This document shows positions 1 through 9,797 of a stretch of DNA of 64,000 bases, piece after piece. A model generated the notes under the pieces. That model had not been told where the DNA came from and searched no databases. It worked only from the letters and a program-made list of their open reading frames with translations. The number at the start of each line of letters is the position of its first letter. Within the stretch, counting starts at the first letter, position 1. Position numbers and translations under genes: made by a program. The stretch is from contig NZ_JAUSZJ010000002.1 in the NCBI RefSeq assembly GCF_030817475.1, forward strand, positions 1,789,501-1,853,500. Direction: 5' to 3'. Source of the DNA: Streptomyces sp. V2I9 (GTDB taxonomy: Bacteria > Actinomycetota > Actinomycetes > Streptomycetales > Streptomycetaceae).

Positions 1-58
1 CTGGAAGAACGAAGACATGCGGGAACCGTACCCTGCGCCCCGAGCGCGCCGCACCGGA

Positions 59-155
59 TTTCCGGTCACGGACCCGGCGCGCGAACACGCCCCTGGTTCC
101 CGGTCACGGGCCCCGTTCCCCCGTCACGGGCTCCGTTCCGCCGTCACGGGCTTCC
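59..155. repeat. Degenerate tandem repeat, about 20 bp per unit
   Basis: Units at 97-115, 116-135 and 136-155 share the core CGTCACGGG or GGTCACGGG preceded by TTCC; a weaker unit lies at 59-77. The repeat sits downstream of the glyS terminator. No open frame with convincing coding character covers it. It is probably simple intergenic expansion. Confidence 0.6.
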
Positions 156-162
156 GGCGTAC

Positions 163-204
163 GGCGAGGCCCCCGGTTCCCTACCCGGAACCGGGGGCCT
201 CGCC
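163..204. terminator. Terminator hairpin after glyS
   Basis: Perfect 18-bp inverted repeat (arms 163-180 and 187-204, 6-nt loop) that begins 21 nt beyond the glyS stop codon. There is no U-run, as is usual for streptomycete terminators. Confidence 0.8.
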
Positions 205-225
205 ATGAATCCGTACGGACGGACG

Positions 226-1608
226 TCAGCAGCCGAGCAGACGCGCGCCCAGGTACGCCTGGATCTGGTCCAGCGAGACACGCTCCTGCTTCATGGTGTC
301 GCGCTCGCGCACGGTCACCGCGTTGTCGTCGAGGGTGTCGAAGTCGACGGTGACGCAGAACGGGGTGCCGATCTCGTCCTGACGGCGGTAGCGGCGGCCG
401 ATGGCGCCGGCGTCGTCGAACTCGATGTTCCAGTTCTTGCGCAGGTCGGCGGCGAGGCCCTTGGCCTTCGGCGAGAGCTGCTGGTTGCGCGAGAGCGGCA
501 GGACCGCGACCTTGACCGGGGCCAGGCGGTGGTCGAGGCGCATCACGGTGCGCTTCTCCATGACGCCCTTGGCGTTGGGGGCCTCGTCCTCGACGTAGGC
601 GTCGAGCAGGAACGCCAGCATCGCGCGGCCGACACCGGCCGCGGGCTCGATGACGTACGGCGTCCAGCGCTCGTTGGCCTCCTGGTCGTAGTACACGAGG
701 TCGGTGCCCGACGCCTCGGAGTGCGCCTTGAGGTCGTAGTCGGTGCGGTTGGCCACGCCCTCCAGCTCGCCCCACTCGTTGCCGCCGAAGCGGAAGCGGT
801 ACTCGATGTCGGCGGTGCGCTTGGAGTAGTGGGAGAGCTTCTCCTTCGGGTGCTCGAACCAGCGCATGTTCTCCTCGCGCATGCCGAGGTCCGTGTACCA
901 GTTCCAGCGCTGGTCCATCCAGTACTGCTGCCACTCCTCGTCCTCGCCCGGCTTGACGAAGAACTCCATCTCCATCTGCTCGAACTCACGGGTCCGGAAG
1001 ATGAAGTTGCCCGGAGTGATCTCGTTCCGGAAGGACTTGCCCATCTGGGCGATGCCGAACGGGGGCTTCTTGCGCGAGGTCTGCTGCACCTGGCCGAAGT
1101 TGGTGAAGATGCCCTGGGCGGTCTCGGGGCGCAGGTAGGCGACCGAGCCGGAGTCCTGGGTGGGGCCGAGGTGGGTGGAGAGCAGACCCGAGAACTGCTT
1201 GGGCTCGGTGAAGGTGCCCTTGTTGCCGCAGTTGGGGCAGTTCAGGTCGGCGAGACCGTTGACCGGCGGCTTGCCGTGCTTCTCCTCGTACGCCTCCTCC
1301 AGGTGGTCGGCGCGGTAGCGCTTGTGACAGGAGGTGCACTCGGTCAGCGGGTCCGAGAAGGTGGCGACGTGGCCGGAGGCGACCCAGACCTCGGGGGCGA
1401 GGATGACCGACGAGTCGATGCCGACCACGTCCTCGCGCGCGGTGACCATGTAGCGCCACCACTGACGCTTCAGGTTCTCCTTCATCTCGACGCCCAGCGG
1501 CCCGTAGTCCCAGGCGGCCTTCTGGCCTCCGTAGATCTCGCTGCAGGGGTAGACGAAGCCACGGCGCTTGCTCAGGCTGACGATGGTGTCGATCTTGTCG
1601 GCGGCCAC
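226..1608 (-). CDS. glyS: Glycyl-tRNA synthetase (class II, alpha2 type)
   Basis: Charges tRNA-Gly with glycine in the cytoplasm. The 460-residue length fits the bacterial/eukaryotic-type single-chain GlyRS rather than the split alpha/beta enzyme. Visible are the N-terminal motif 2-type core, a zinc-finger-like pair (CTSCHKRY and CPNCGNKG), the [20 protein letters not shown] class II motif 3 region, and a C-terminal anticodon-binding domain ([12 protein letters not shown] onward). The GTG at 1608 opens the protein with [17 protein letters not shown], the usual start of this family, after a GAGAG ribosome site. It is transcribed divergently from the zinc operon and ends in a strong hairpin. 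Confidence 0.96.
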   Translation of the reverse strand: MAADKIDTIVSLSKRRGFVYPCSEIYGGQKAAWDYGPLGVEMKENLKRQWWRYMVTAREDVVGIDSSVILAPEVWVASGHVATFSDPLTECTSCHKRYRADHLEEAYEEKHGKPPVNGLADLNCPNCGNKGTFTEPKQFSGLLSTHLGPTQDSGSVAYLRPETAQGIFTNFGQVQQTSRKKPPFGIAQMGKSFRNEITPGNFIFRTREFEQMEMEFFVKPGEDEEWQQYWMDQRWNWYTDLGMREENMRWFEHPKEKLSHYSKRTADIEYRFRFGGNEWGELEGVANRTDYDLKAHSEASGTDLVYYDQEANERWTPYVIEPAAGVGRAMLAFLLDAYVEDEAPNAKGVMEKRTVMRLDHRLAPVKVAVLPLSRNQQLSPKAKGLAADLRKNWNIEFDDAGAIGRRYRRQDEIGTPFCVTVDFDTLDDNAVTVRERDTMKQERVSLDQIQAYLGARLLGC

Positions 1609-1649
1609 GGTGCTCTCTTCATACGACGATGACGAACGGCGAATGACTC

Positions 1650-1680
1650 AGGTTACCGGCGCGTGCACCCCCCGGATCAA
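1650..1680 (-). promoter_or_regulatory. Possible glyS promoter
   Basis: On the minus strand TTGATC (1675-1680) and TAACCT (1650-1655) are separated by 19 nt and would start RNA about 35 nt before the glyS GTG. The spacing is one or two bases long, so this is only a suggestion. Confidence 0.4.
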
Positions 1681-1747
1681 ATCGATAGAGGGGTTGAGGG
1701 GCTCGGCGCCACCACCTCGTGATCTTCCGGGCATCTCATCAGCCTTG

Positions 1748-1777
1748 TTGACAATCGTTTCCAGTTTTGTTGAAAAT
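1748..1777 (+). promoter_or_regulatory. Predicted znuA promoter giving a leaderless mRNA
   Basis: A perfect TTGACA -35 (1748-1753) is followed after 18 nt by GAAAAT (1772-1777). The ATG of znuA at 1785 lies 7 nt after the -10, where transcription would begin, so the mRNA should be leaderless; no ribosome site precedes that ATG. Confidence 0.6.
1749..1763. promoter_or_regulatory. Zur box 1 (overlaps the znuA -35)
   Basis: The minus strand reads TGGAAACGATTGTCA, an imperfect 7-1-7 palindrome very close to the streptomycete Zur consensus TGAAAACGATTTTCA (recalled). It covers the -35 hexamer of znuA, so zinc-loaded Zur bound here would block RNA polymerase. Confidence 0.75.
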
Positions 1778-1785
1778 GACTGTCA
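1771..1785. promoter_or_regulatory. Zur box 2 (overlaps -10 and start codon)
   Basis: TGAAAATGACTGTCA is a second 7-1-7 palindrome of Zur type, centred 22 bp, about two helical turns, from box 1. It covers the -10 and its last base is the A of the znuA ATG. Two sites on one face of the helix suggest cooperative repression. Confidence 0.75.
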
Positions 1786-2813
1786 TGAACGTACGTCGCC
1801 TCATACCCACCACCGCCGTCGCCGGAGCAGCCGTCCTCGGTCTGACCGCTCTCTCCGCCTGCTCCACCTCCGACGCGGCGGACGGGGGCAACGGTGACAA
1901 GCTCAAGGTCACCGCGTCGTTCTACCCGATGCAGTTCCTGGCCGAGAGGATCGGCGGCGAGCACGTCGCGGTCACCGGCCTCACCAAGCCGGGCGTCGAG
2001 CCGCACGACCTGGAGCTCACCCCGCGCCAGACCGGCTCCATCAGCGAGTCCGACTACGTCCTGTACCTCAAGGGCATCCAGCCCGTCGTGGACGACGCGA
2101 TCAAGCAGTCCGGTGTGAAGAACACCGTCGACGCCGCGACCCTCACCACACTGGAGAACCACGGCTCCGAGGTCAGCGGCCACGACCACGGCCACGAGGG
2201 CGAGGAGGAGCACGCCGACGAGCACGGCCACGAGGAGGAGGCCCACGAGGAGCACTCCGAGGGCGACGGCCACAACCACGGCGAGGAGGGCGGCGCCGAC
2301 CCGCACATCTGGCTCGACCCGGTGAAGTACGCCGAGGTCGCCGAGGGCGTCGGGAAGTCCCTGGAGAAGGCCGACCCCGACCACGCCGCCGACTACAGGA
2401 AGAACACCGAGGCCCTGGTCGCCGAGCTGGGCGAGCTGAACACGGCGTACGAGACCGGGCTGAAGGACACCGCCACGAAGACCTTCATCACCACCCACTC
2501 CGCCTTCGGCTACCTCGCCGAGCGCTACGGGCTCACCCAGCAGGGCATCGCGGGCATCGACCCCGAGGCCGAGCCGAGCCCGGCGCGCATCCAGGAGATC
2601 CACTCCATCGCGGAGAAGGAGAAGGCCACCACGGTCTTCTTCGAGACGCTCGCCAGCGACCGGACCGCGAAGACCCTCGCGAAGGACACCGGCCTGAGGA
2701 CCGACGTCCTGGACCCGCTGGAGGGAATCACGGACAGGTCCAAGGGCGCTGACTACACCGAGGTCATGGAGTCCAACCTCGCCGCGCTGAAGAAGGCCCT
2801 CGGCGCGAAGTGA
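1785..2813 (+). CDS. znuA: Zinc ABC transporter substrate-binding lipoprotein
   Basis: Captures zinc outside the membrane and hands it to the ZnuB permease. The start at 1785 (rather than the TTG at 1767) gives a normal lipoprotein signal: charged MNVRRL, hydrophobic stretch, lipobox LSAC with Cys26. Cluster 9 (ZnuA/TroA) fold residues are visible: VEPHD and DPHIWLDP carry two zinc-ligand histidines and TTHSAFGYL a third. Between them lies a roughly 35-residue His/Glu/Asp-rich loop (residues about 133-166), the hallmark of zinc rather than manganese carriers. First gene of znuA-znuC-znuB, under two Zur boxes. Length 342 aa. Confidence 0.93.
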   Translation: MNVRRLIPTTAVAGAAVLGLTALSACSTSDAADGGNGDKLKVTASFYPMQFLAERIGGEHVAVTGLTKPGVEPHDLELTPRQTGSISESDYVLYLKGIQPVVDDAIKQSGVKNTVDAATLTTLENHGSEVSGHDHGHEGEEEHADEHGHEEEAHEEHSEGDGHNHGEEGGADPHIWLDPVKYAEVAEGVGKSLEKADPDHAADYRKNTEALVAELGELNTAYETGLKDTATKTFITTHSAFGYLAERYGLTQQGIAGIDPEAEPSPARIQEIHSIAEKEKATTVFFETLASDRTAKTLAKDTGLRTDVLDPLEGITDRSKGADYTEVMESNLAALKKALGAK

Positions 2814-2851
2814 CCCGCACCGCCCGCACCACCACCGGATCGGAGGCGCTC

Positions 2852-3658
2852 ATGCCGGAGCGTGAGAGCACCCCCCGCGAGAGGACCCACGAGGCCCTCC
2901 AGGAGCCCGTCATAGCCCTGCGCGGCGCTACGGCCACCCTCGGCGCGCGCCCCGTGCTGCGCGGCGTGGACCTGACCGTGCACCGAGGCGAGGTCGTCGC
3001 CCTGCTGGGCGCCAACGGTTCCGGCAAGTCCACCGCCGTACGGTCGGTCATCGGGCAGGTCCCGCTGACCGGCGGCGGGGTGGAGCTGTTCGGCACCGAG
3101 CTGCGCCGCTTCCGCCGGTGGGACCGGATCGGGTACGTCCCGCAGCGCACCACGGCGGCGGGCGGCGTGCCCGCCACGATCCGCGAGGTCGTCGCCTCCG
3201 GCCGGCTGTCCCGTACGGGGCTGCGGTGGCCGGGGAAGGCGGACCGGGCGGCCGTGGACCGTGCCATCGAGCTGGTGGGCCTGGCCGACCGTGCCAAGGA
3301 CTCCGTGAACGCCCTGTCGGGCGGCCAGCACCAGCGGGTCCTGATCGCCCGCGCCCTGGCCTCCGAGCCGGAGGTGCTGATCATGGACGAGCCGATGGCG
3401 GGGGTGGACCTCGCCAGCCAGGAGATCCTCGCCTCGACCCTGCGGCAGCAGGTGGCCGAGGGCGCGTCCGTGCTGCTGGTGCTGCACGAGCTGGGCCCGC
3501 TGGAGCCCCTGATCGACCGGGCGGTCGTCCTGCGCGACGGCTGCGTGACCCACGACGGGCCGCCGCCCGAGGCGGTCGGCCAGCACGCGCTGCCCGGCCA
3601 CGACCACGTACACCCCCACGCGGCCGCCGAGCCCGTCCGGACGGGACTGCTGACCTGA
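2852..3658 (+). CDS. znuC: Zinc ABC transporter ATP-binding protein
   Basis: Cytoplasmic ATPase that drives zinc uptake through ZnuB. Walker A GANGSGKST, signature LSGGQHQR, Walker B VLIMDEPMAGVD and the H-loop histidine in VLHELG are all present. A GTG at 2810 overlaps the znuA stop in frame, but the ATG at 2852 has a clear GGAGG ribosome site 5 nt upstream and gives a normal 268-aa length, so it is preferred; the upstream start would add 14 residues. The C-terminal tail is His-rich (HALPGHDHVHPH), as in other zinc importer ATPases. Its stop overlaps the next start by one base. Confidence 0.93.
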   Translation: MPERESTPRERTHEALQEPVIALRGATATLGARPVLRGVDLTVHRGEVVALLGANGSGKSTAVRSVIGQVPLTGGGVELFGTELRRFRRWDRIGYVPQRTTAAGGVPATIREVVASGRLSRTGLRWPGKADRAAVDRAIELVGLADRAKDSVNALSGGQHQRVLIARALASEPEVLIMDEPMAGVDLASQEILASTLRQQVAEGASVLLVLHELGPLEPLIDRAVVLRDGCVTHDGPPPEAVGQHALPGHDHVHPHAAAEPVRTGLLT

Positions 3659-4557
3659 TGCTCCTCGAATTCCTCAACCCTCCCTTCATGCAGCGGGCGC
3701 TCATCGCGGCCGTGCTGGTCGGCATCACCGCGCCCGCCATCGGCATCTACCTGGTGCAGCGGCGGCAGGCCCTGATGGGCGACGGCATCGGGCACATCGC
3801 GATGACCGGCGTCGGCCTCGGCTTCCTGCTCTCCACCAGCCCCGTCTGGATGGCGACCGCCGTCGCGGTGGCCGGTGCCGTCGTGATGGAGCTGATCCGC
3901 TGGTACGGGCACACGCGCGGCGATCTCGCCCTGGCGATGCTGTTCTACGGCGGCATGGCGGGCGGCGTCATGCTGATCAACCTGTCCGACACGGGCTCCA
4001 ACGCCAATCTGACCTCGTACCTCTTCGGCTCGCTCGCCACCGTCTCCGAGTCGGACGTCGTGGCGATCTGCGTCCTGGCGGCCTTCGTGGTGCTGGTGAC
4101 GGTGGGGCTGCGGCGGCAGCTGTTCGCGGTCAGCCAGGACGAGGAGTTCGCGCGGGTCTCCGGGCTGCCGGTGCGGCTGCTGAACCTGCTGATCGCGGTG
4201 GTCGCCGCCGTGACCGTGACCGTCGCGATGCGCGTGGTCGGCCTGCTGCTGGTCAGCGCGCTGATGGTGGTGCCGGTGGCGGCCGCCCAGCAGATCACCA
4301 AGTCCTTCAGGGTCACCTTCGTGCTGGCCGTGGTGATCGGCACGGCCGTCACCCTCACCGGCACCGTCACCTCGTACTACCAGGACGTTCCGCCGGGCGC
4401 GACGATCGTGCTGCTGGCCATCGCTGTGTTCGTCGCGCTGACCGTGCTCGCCGCCCCGCTCGCACGACGCCGGGCGCGGGCGAGCGAGGCCAGGGGCGCC
4501 GCGTGCACCCTGGACGTACCGGCGGCCCGCCGGGACCGGGACGACGTACGGGTGTGA
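3658..4557 (+). CDS. znuB: Zinc ABC transporter permease
   Basis: Integral membrane channel of the zinc importer (ABC-3 family), 299 aa. The chain opens with MLLEFLNPPFMQRALIAAVLVG and contains about eight hydrophobic helices, with family motifs GDGIGHIAMTGVGLGF and VGLLLVSALMVVPVAAAQQ. The ATG at 3658 shares its A with the znuC TGA stop, so the two are translationally coupled. A longer open frame reaching back to 3118 only runs through znuC out of frame. Confidence 0.92.
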   Translation: MLLEFLNPPFMQRALIAAVLVGITAPAIGIYLVQRRQALMGDGIGHIAMTGVGLGFLLSTSPVWMATAVAVAGAVVMELIRWYGHTRGDLALAMLFYGGMAGGVMLINLSDTGSNANLTSYLFGSLATVSESDVVAICVLAAFVVLVTVGLRRQLFAVSQDEEFARVSGLPVRLLNLLIAVVAAVTVTVAMRVVGLLLVSALMVVPVAAAQQITKSFRVTFVLAVVIGTAVTLTGTVTSYYQDVPPGATIVLLAIAVFVALTVLAAPLARRRARASEARGAACTLDVPAARRDRDDVRV

Positions 4558-4712
4558 TGCCCGTGACGGGTGCGCGGGCCACACGGGTGGCGCCCGTGAC
4601 GGGTGCGGGAGCCGCGGGTGTGACGGAGTCGCCCCGTACGTGTTCGCCGGGAGCGACCGGCCGGGCTGGCACAATGGCCCGACACATGTACGGGCGACAC
4701 GAGGAGGCACCT

Positions 4713-5147
4713 GTGGCCACGGCGCCGATCAGTGGCACGAACGCAGCGCCGGTACGCGGCCGGTCCACCCGGCAGCGGGCGGCGGTGGCGGCGGCGCTCG
4801 ACGAGGTCGACGAGTTCCGCAGCGCCCAGGAACTGCACGACGTCCTCAAGCACCGCGGTGACTCCGTGGGCCTGACCACGGTCTACCGGACCCTGCAGTC
4901 CCTCGCCGACGCCGGTGAGGTCGACGTCCTGCGCACCACCGAGGGCGAGGCCGTCTACCGGCGGTGCTCGACCGGCGACCATCACCACCACCTGGTCTGC
5001 CGGCTCTGCGGCAAGGCGGTGGAGGTCGAAGGTCCGGCCGTCGAGCAGTGGGCCGAGTCGATCGCCGCCCAGCACGGCTATGTGAACGTCGCGCACACCG
5101 TCGAGATCTTCGGCACCTGCGCGGAGTGCGCCGCGAGCAAGGCGTAG
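4713..5147 (+). CDS. zur: Zinc uptake regulator, Fur family
   Basis: Zinc-sensing repressor of the preceding importer and of zinc-free ribosomal protein genes elsewhere. It has the Fur-family winged helix (TRQRAAVAAALDEVDEFRSAQELHDVL ... GLTTVYRTLQSLADAGEVD), the sensor site HHHHLVCRLCGKAVE, and a distal CAEC pair completing the structural zinc site. The GTG at 4713 has GAGGAGG five bases upstream and matches, from memory, the S. coelicolor start; an ATG at 4686 is in frame but lacks a good ribosome site. Length 144 aa. The 155-bp gap after znuB suggests a separate promoter. Confidence 0.93.
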   Translation: MATAPISGTNAAPVRGRSTRQRAAVAAALDEVDEFRSAQELHDVLKHRGDSVGLTTVYRTLQSLADAGEVDVLRTTEGEAVYRRCSTGDHHHHLVCRLCGKAVEVEGPAVEQWAESIAAQHGYVNVAHTVEIFGTCAECAASKA

Positions 5148-5162
5148 CCGGCACGGACAGGA

Positions 5163-5206
5163 AAGGGGTGGGCCCGGAACGCAGCCGCGTTCCGGGCCCA
5201 CCCCTT
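5163..5206. terminator. Bidirectional terminator between zur and uppS
   Basis: Perfect 20-bp stem (5163-5182 with 5187-5206) and a 4-nt loop lie between two convergent genes, 16 nt after the zur stop and 9 nt from the uppS stop. It serves both strands. Confidence 0.88.
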
Positions 5207-5214
5207 CTCCCTGC

Positions 5215-6030
5215 TCACGTGGCGGCTTCCGCCTCCTGCGCCCCGCCGAAGCGGCGGTCGCGCTGGGCGTACTCCAGGCAGGCACGCCACAGGTCCCGGC
5301 GGTCGAAATCCGGCCAGAGAACGTCCTGGAAGACCATCTCCGCGTACGCGCTCTGCCAGATCAGGTAGTTCGAGGTCCGCTGCTCGCCGCTGGGGCGCAC
5401 GAAGAGGTCCACGTCCGGCATGTCCGGGTAGTAGATGTACTTCTGGAAGGTCTTCTCGTTGACCTTCGAGGGGTCCAGCTTCCCGGCCGCCACGTCCTGC
5501 GCGATGCGCTGCGCGGCGTCCGCGATCTCGGCGCGGCCGCCGTAGTTGACGCAGAAGTACAGCGTCATCGCGTCGTTGTCCTTGGTCTGCTCCTGGGCGA
5601 CCTGGAGCTCCTGGACGACGGACTTCCACAGCTTGGGCATGCGGCCCACCCAGCGGATGCGGATGCCCAGTTCGTCCATCTCGTCGCGGCGGCGGCGGAT
5701 CACGTCGCGGTTGAAGTTCATCAGGAACTTCACCTCGTCCGGCGAGCGCTTCCAGTTCTCGGTGGAGAAGGCGTACAGGGAGAGGTTCTTCACGCCCATC
5801 TCGATGCAGCCCTTGAGCACGTCCATGACGACGCCCTCGCCGACCTTGTGGCCCTCGGTGCGGGGCAGCCCCCGCTCCTTGGCCCAGCGGCCGTTGCCGT
5901 CCATCACGACGGCGACGTGCCGGGGCACCAGCTCGCCGGGGATCTTCGGGGGCGTCGCGCCCGAGGGGTGCGGCTCGGGGGTCTTGTACGTGCGCCGGTT
6001 ACGGCCGCCGAGGATCCCGCGTACTGCCAT
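5215..6030 (-). CDS. uppS: Isoprenyl transferase (undecaprenyl diphosphate synthase)
   Basis: Condenses isopentenyl diphosphate onto an allylic primer to make the long cis-polyprenyl carrier for peptidoglycan and wall polymers. Cis-prenyltransferase motifs are clear: [25 protein letters not shown] (catalytic Asp and phosphate site), FSTENWKR, and the C-terminal [23 protein letters not shown] with LWPDF. Length 271 aa fits. Product chain length (C50 or C55) cannot be read from sequence. It lies 21 nt downstream of recO, probably co-transcribed. Confidence 0.94.
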   Translation of the reverse strand: MAVRGILGGRNRRTYKTPEPHPSGATPPKIPGELVPRHVAVVMDGNGRWAKERGLPRTEGHKVGEGVVMDVLKGCIEMGVKNLSLYAFSTENWKRSPDEVKFLMNFNRDVIRRRRDEMDELGIRIRWVGRMPKLWKSVVQELQVAQEQTKDNDAMTLYFCVNYGGRAEIADAAQRIAQDVAAGKLDPSKVNEKTFQKYIYYPDMPDVDLFVRPSGEQRTSNYLIWQSAYAEMVFQDVLWPDFDRRDLWRACLEYAQRDRRFGGAQEAEAAT

Positions 6031-6051
6031 GAGCTTCTCAGTCTCCCTGTG

Positions 6052-6816
6052 TCACTTCTCTACGTACCGCAGCGAGCGCAGGCCGCGCTCCAGATGCCAG
6101 TGCAGATAGGCGGACACCAGCCCGCTCCCCTCCCTGACATGACGCGCCTCGCACGCGTCCGCCGTCGCCCAGTCGCCGCTGAGCAGCGCGCTCAGCAGTT
6201 CCAGGGCCTGTGCCGAGGGTACGACGCTGCCGGGGGCCCGGCAGTCACCGCAGATGACGCCCCCCGCCCCGACGGAGAAGAACCGGTTCGGGCCGGGCAT
6301 TCCGCACTTGGCGCAGTCCTCGAAGCTGGGCGCGTACCCGTTCACCGCGAGCGAGCGCAGCAGGAACGCGTCCAGGATCAGATGGGGGGCGTGCTCGCCG
6401 CGGGCGAGGGTCCGCAGGCCGCCGACGAGCAGCAGGTACTGCTGGACGGCCGGTTCGCCCTCGTGGTCGGTGAACCGCTCGGCGGTCTCCAGCATCGCGG
6501 TGCCGGCGGTGTAACGGGCGTAGTCGGTGACGATCCCGCCGCCGTACGGGGCGATCGTCTCGCTCTGGGTGCACAGCGGCAGCCCCCGGCCGACCAGCTC
6601 GCTGCCGCGGGCGAAGAACTGCACGTCCACGTGGGAGAAGGGCTCCAGGCGGGCGCCGAACTTGGACTTGGTGCGGCGCACCCCGCGGGCGACGGCGCGG
6701 ATCCGGCCGTGGCCGCGGGTCAGGATCGTGATGATCCGGTCGGCCTCGCCCAGTTTCTGCGTACGCAGCACGATGCCGTCGTCCCGGAACAAGCTCATAC
6801 GACCATTGTCGCCCAC
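6052..6816 (-). CDS. recO: DNA repair protein RecO
   Basis: Recombination mediator that loads RecA onto SSB-coated single-stranded DNA with RecR. The N-terminal OB-fold (MSLFRDDGIVLRTQKLGEADRIITILTRGHGRIRAVARGVRRTKSKFG) and the zinc finger (CAKCG near residue 170 and CGDC some 20 residues later) are typical. Length 254 aa. It heads a likely recO-uppS unit. Confidence 0.94.
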   Translation of the reverse strand: MGDNGRMSLFRDDGIVLRTQKLGEADRIITILTRGHGRIRAVARGVRRTKSKFGARLEPFSHVDVQFFARGSELVGRGLPLCTQSETIAPYGGGIVTDYARYTAGTAMLETAERFTDHEGEPAVQQYLLLVGGLRTLARGEHAPHLILDAFLLRSLAVNGYAPSFEDCAKCGMPGPNRFFSVGAGGVICGDCRAPGSVVPSAQALELLSALLSGDWATADACEARHVREGSGLVSAYLHWHLERGLRSLRYVEK

Positions 6817-6855
6817 CGGTGGCCGGGGGCGGGCGGCCCCGTACGGTGCGAGAGG

Positions 6856-7560
6856 TTACGAGGGCGTCCGGGCGGCTGCCGCCAGCAGGCCGGCGACGTC
6901 CTCCGCGGGGAGCTGGAGGGCGGTGCCGACCGTCGTGAGGACCTGGCGTTCGGCGGCGCGGTAGGGACCGTCCGCCAGCGCGATCCGGGCGCCCTGGAGG
7001 AGGACGGACTCGCGGCCGGAAGTGGCCAGGTGCGGGGCGAGCGGGGCCAGCACCTCGTGCAGCTCGATGGCGAGGGTCGGGCCGCACGCCTCGGCGGCCG
7101 GATCGTTGCCGGAGCCGTGCCCGGTGTCGGCGGCCAGCACCTCGGCGACCGTGTACAGCTGCTCCTGGGTGCAGTCGTCGAGCCCGGCGTCGCGCACGGT
7201 GGCGACGGCGGCCTCCAGGACCGTGCGGGAGGTGGTGCCGCCGGCGGCGAGGACGGCCAGGGTGACGGTGTGGACGGCCTCGCGCAGCATCGACGAGAAC
7301 CGGGCCGTGGTGGGGTGCTCCAGCGCCCCGGGGACGTAGCGGGCCAGGCAGGCGGCGCACTCGACGACGGGCTCGGCCTCGCCGCGGCGGACCAGCGGGA
7401 CGCCGAGGACGGTGAGGCGGCGGCGGCCGGTGAGCCGGCGGTAGTTGCGGTCCCCTCCGCAGCCGGAGCAGAAGAAGACGCCGTCGCCGACGGCGTCCCA
7501 GACGGTGCGAACTCCGCAGAGGACCGGCCTCAGAGCACGTTGTCCTTTGGCTGACCGCAC
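6856..7560 (-). CDS. TerB-like protein with N-terminal zinc ribbon
   Basis: Conserved actinobacterial protein of unknown role. The N-terminus has two Cys pairs (FFCSGCGGDRNYR and ECAACLARYV) forming a zinc ribbon; the remaining roughly 150 residues are helical and resemble TerB-family (tellurite resistance-like) domains. The open frame extends to 7620, but GTG 7560 follows a GGAGGT site with about 7 nt spacing and removes an unconvincing stretch, giving 234 aa. It sits 39 nt before recO on the same strand. Function is not known; no tellurite cluster is nearby. Confidence 0.7.
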   Translation of the reverse strand: MRSAKGQRALRPVLCGVRTVWDAVGDGVFFCSGCGGDRNYRRLTGRRRLTVLGVPLVRRGEAEPVVECAACLARYVPGALEHPTTARFSSMLREAVHTVTLAVLAAGGTTSRTVLEAAVATVRDAGLDDCTQEQLYTVAEVLAADTGHGSGNDPAAEACGPTLAIELHEVLAPLAPHLATSGRESVLLQGARIALADGPYRAAERQVLTTVGTALQLPAEDVAGLLAAAARTPS

Positions 7561-7725
7561 GTCGCACACCTCCGTAACGCTCCGGCAACATTGCCGTGTG
7601 TTGGACGTGATGTTAGCCACATGCGCGATGCGGCGTCAGCCTGTCGGACGTCACAACCCCCGGATATGGCCGAACCCCGACCACCCGGTGCGGGCGATCG
7701 GGGTCCGGAGGGTGCCGTTCGGGCG

Positions 7726-9747
<2,022 letters not shown>

Positions 9748-9762
9748 TCACCGTCGCAACCA

Positions 9763-9791
9763 GTGACAGGACGGTGACGGAGTGCCACAGT
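9763..9791 (+). promoter_or_regulatory. Predicted promoter of the M4 protease gene
   Basis: GTGACA (9763-9768), 17 nt, CACAGT (9786-9791), then ATG six bases later. This again predicts a leaderless mRNA. Confidence 0.45.
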
Positions 9792-9797
9792 CGTTGT

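Noticed and set aside
97..155. CRISPR array
   Set aside because: Units are contiguous without spacers, too short, and no cas gene is nearby.
205..1632. 475-aa frame antisense to glyS
   Set aside because: Shadow of a high-GC gene; no family motifs, while the opposite strand encodes an unmistakable GlyRS.
2764..4710. 648-aa minus-strand frame across the znu operon
   Set aside because: His/Arg/Pro-rich shadow of znuA-C-B with no domain.
5848..7554. 568-aa plus-strand frame
   Set aside because: Antisense to uppS, recO and the TerB-like gene, which all carry clear motifs.
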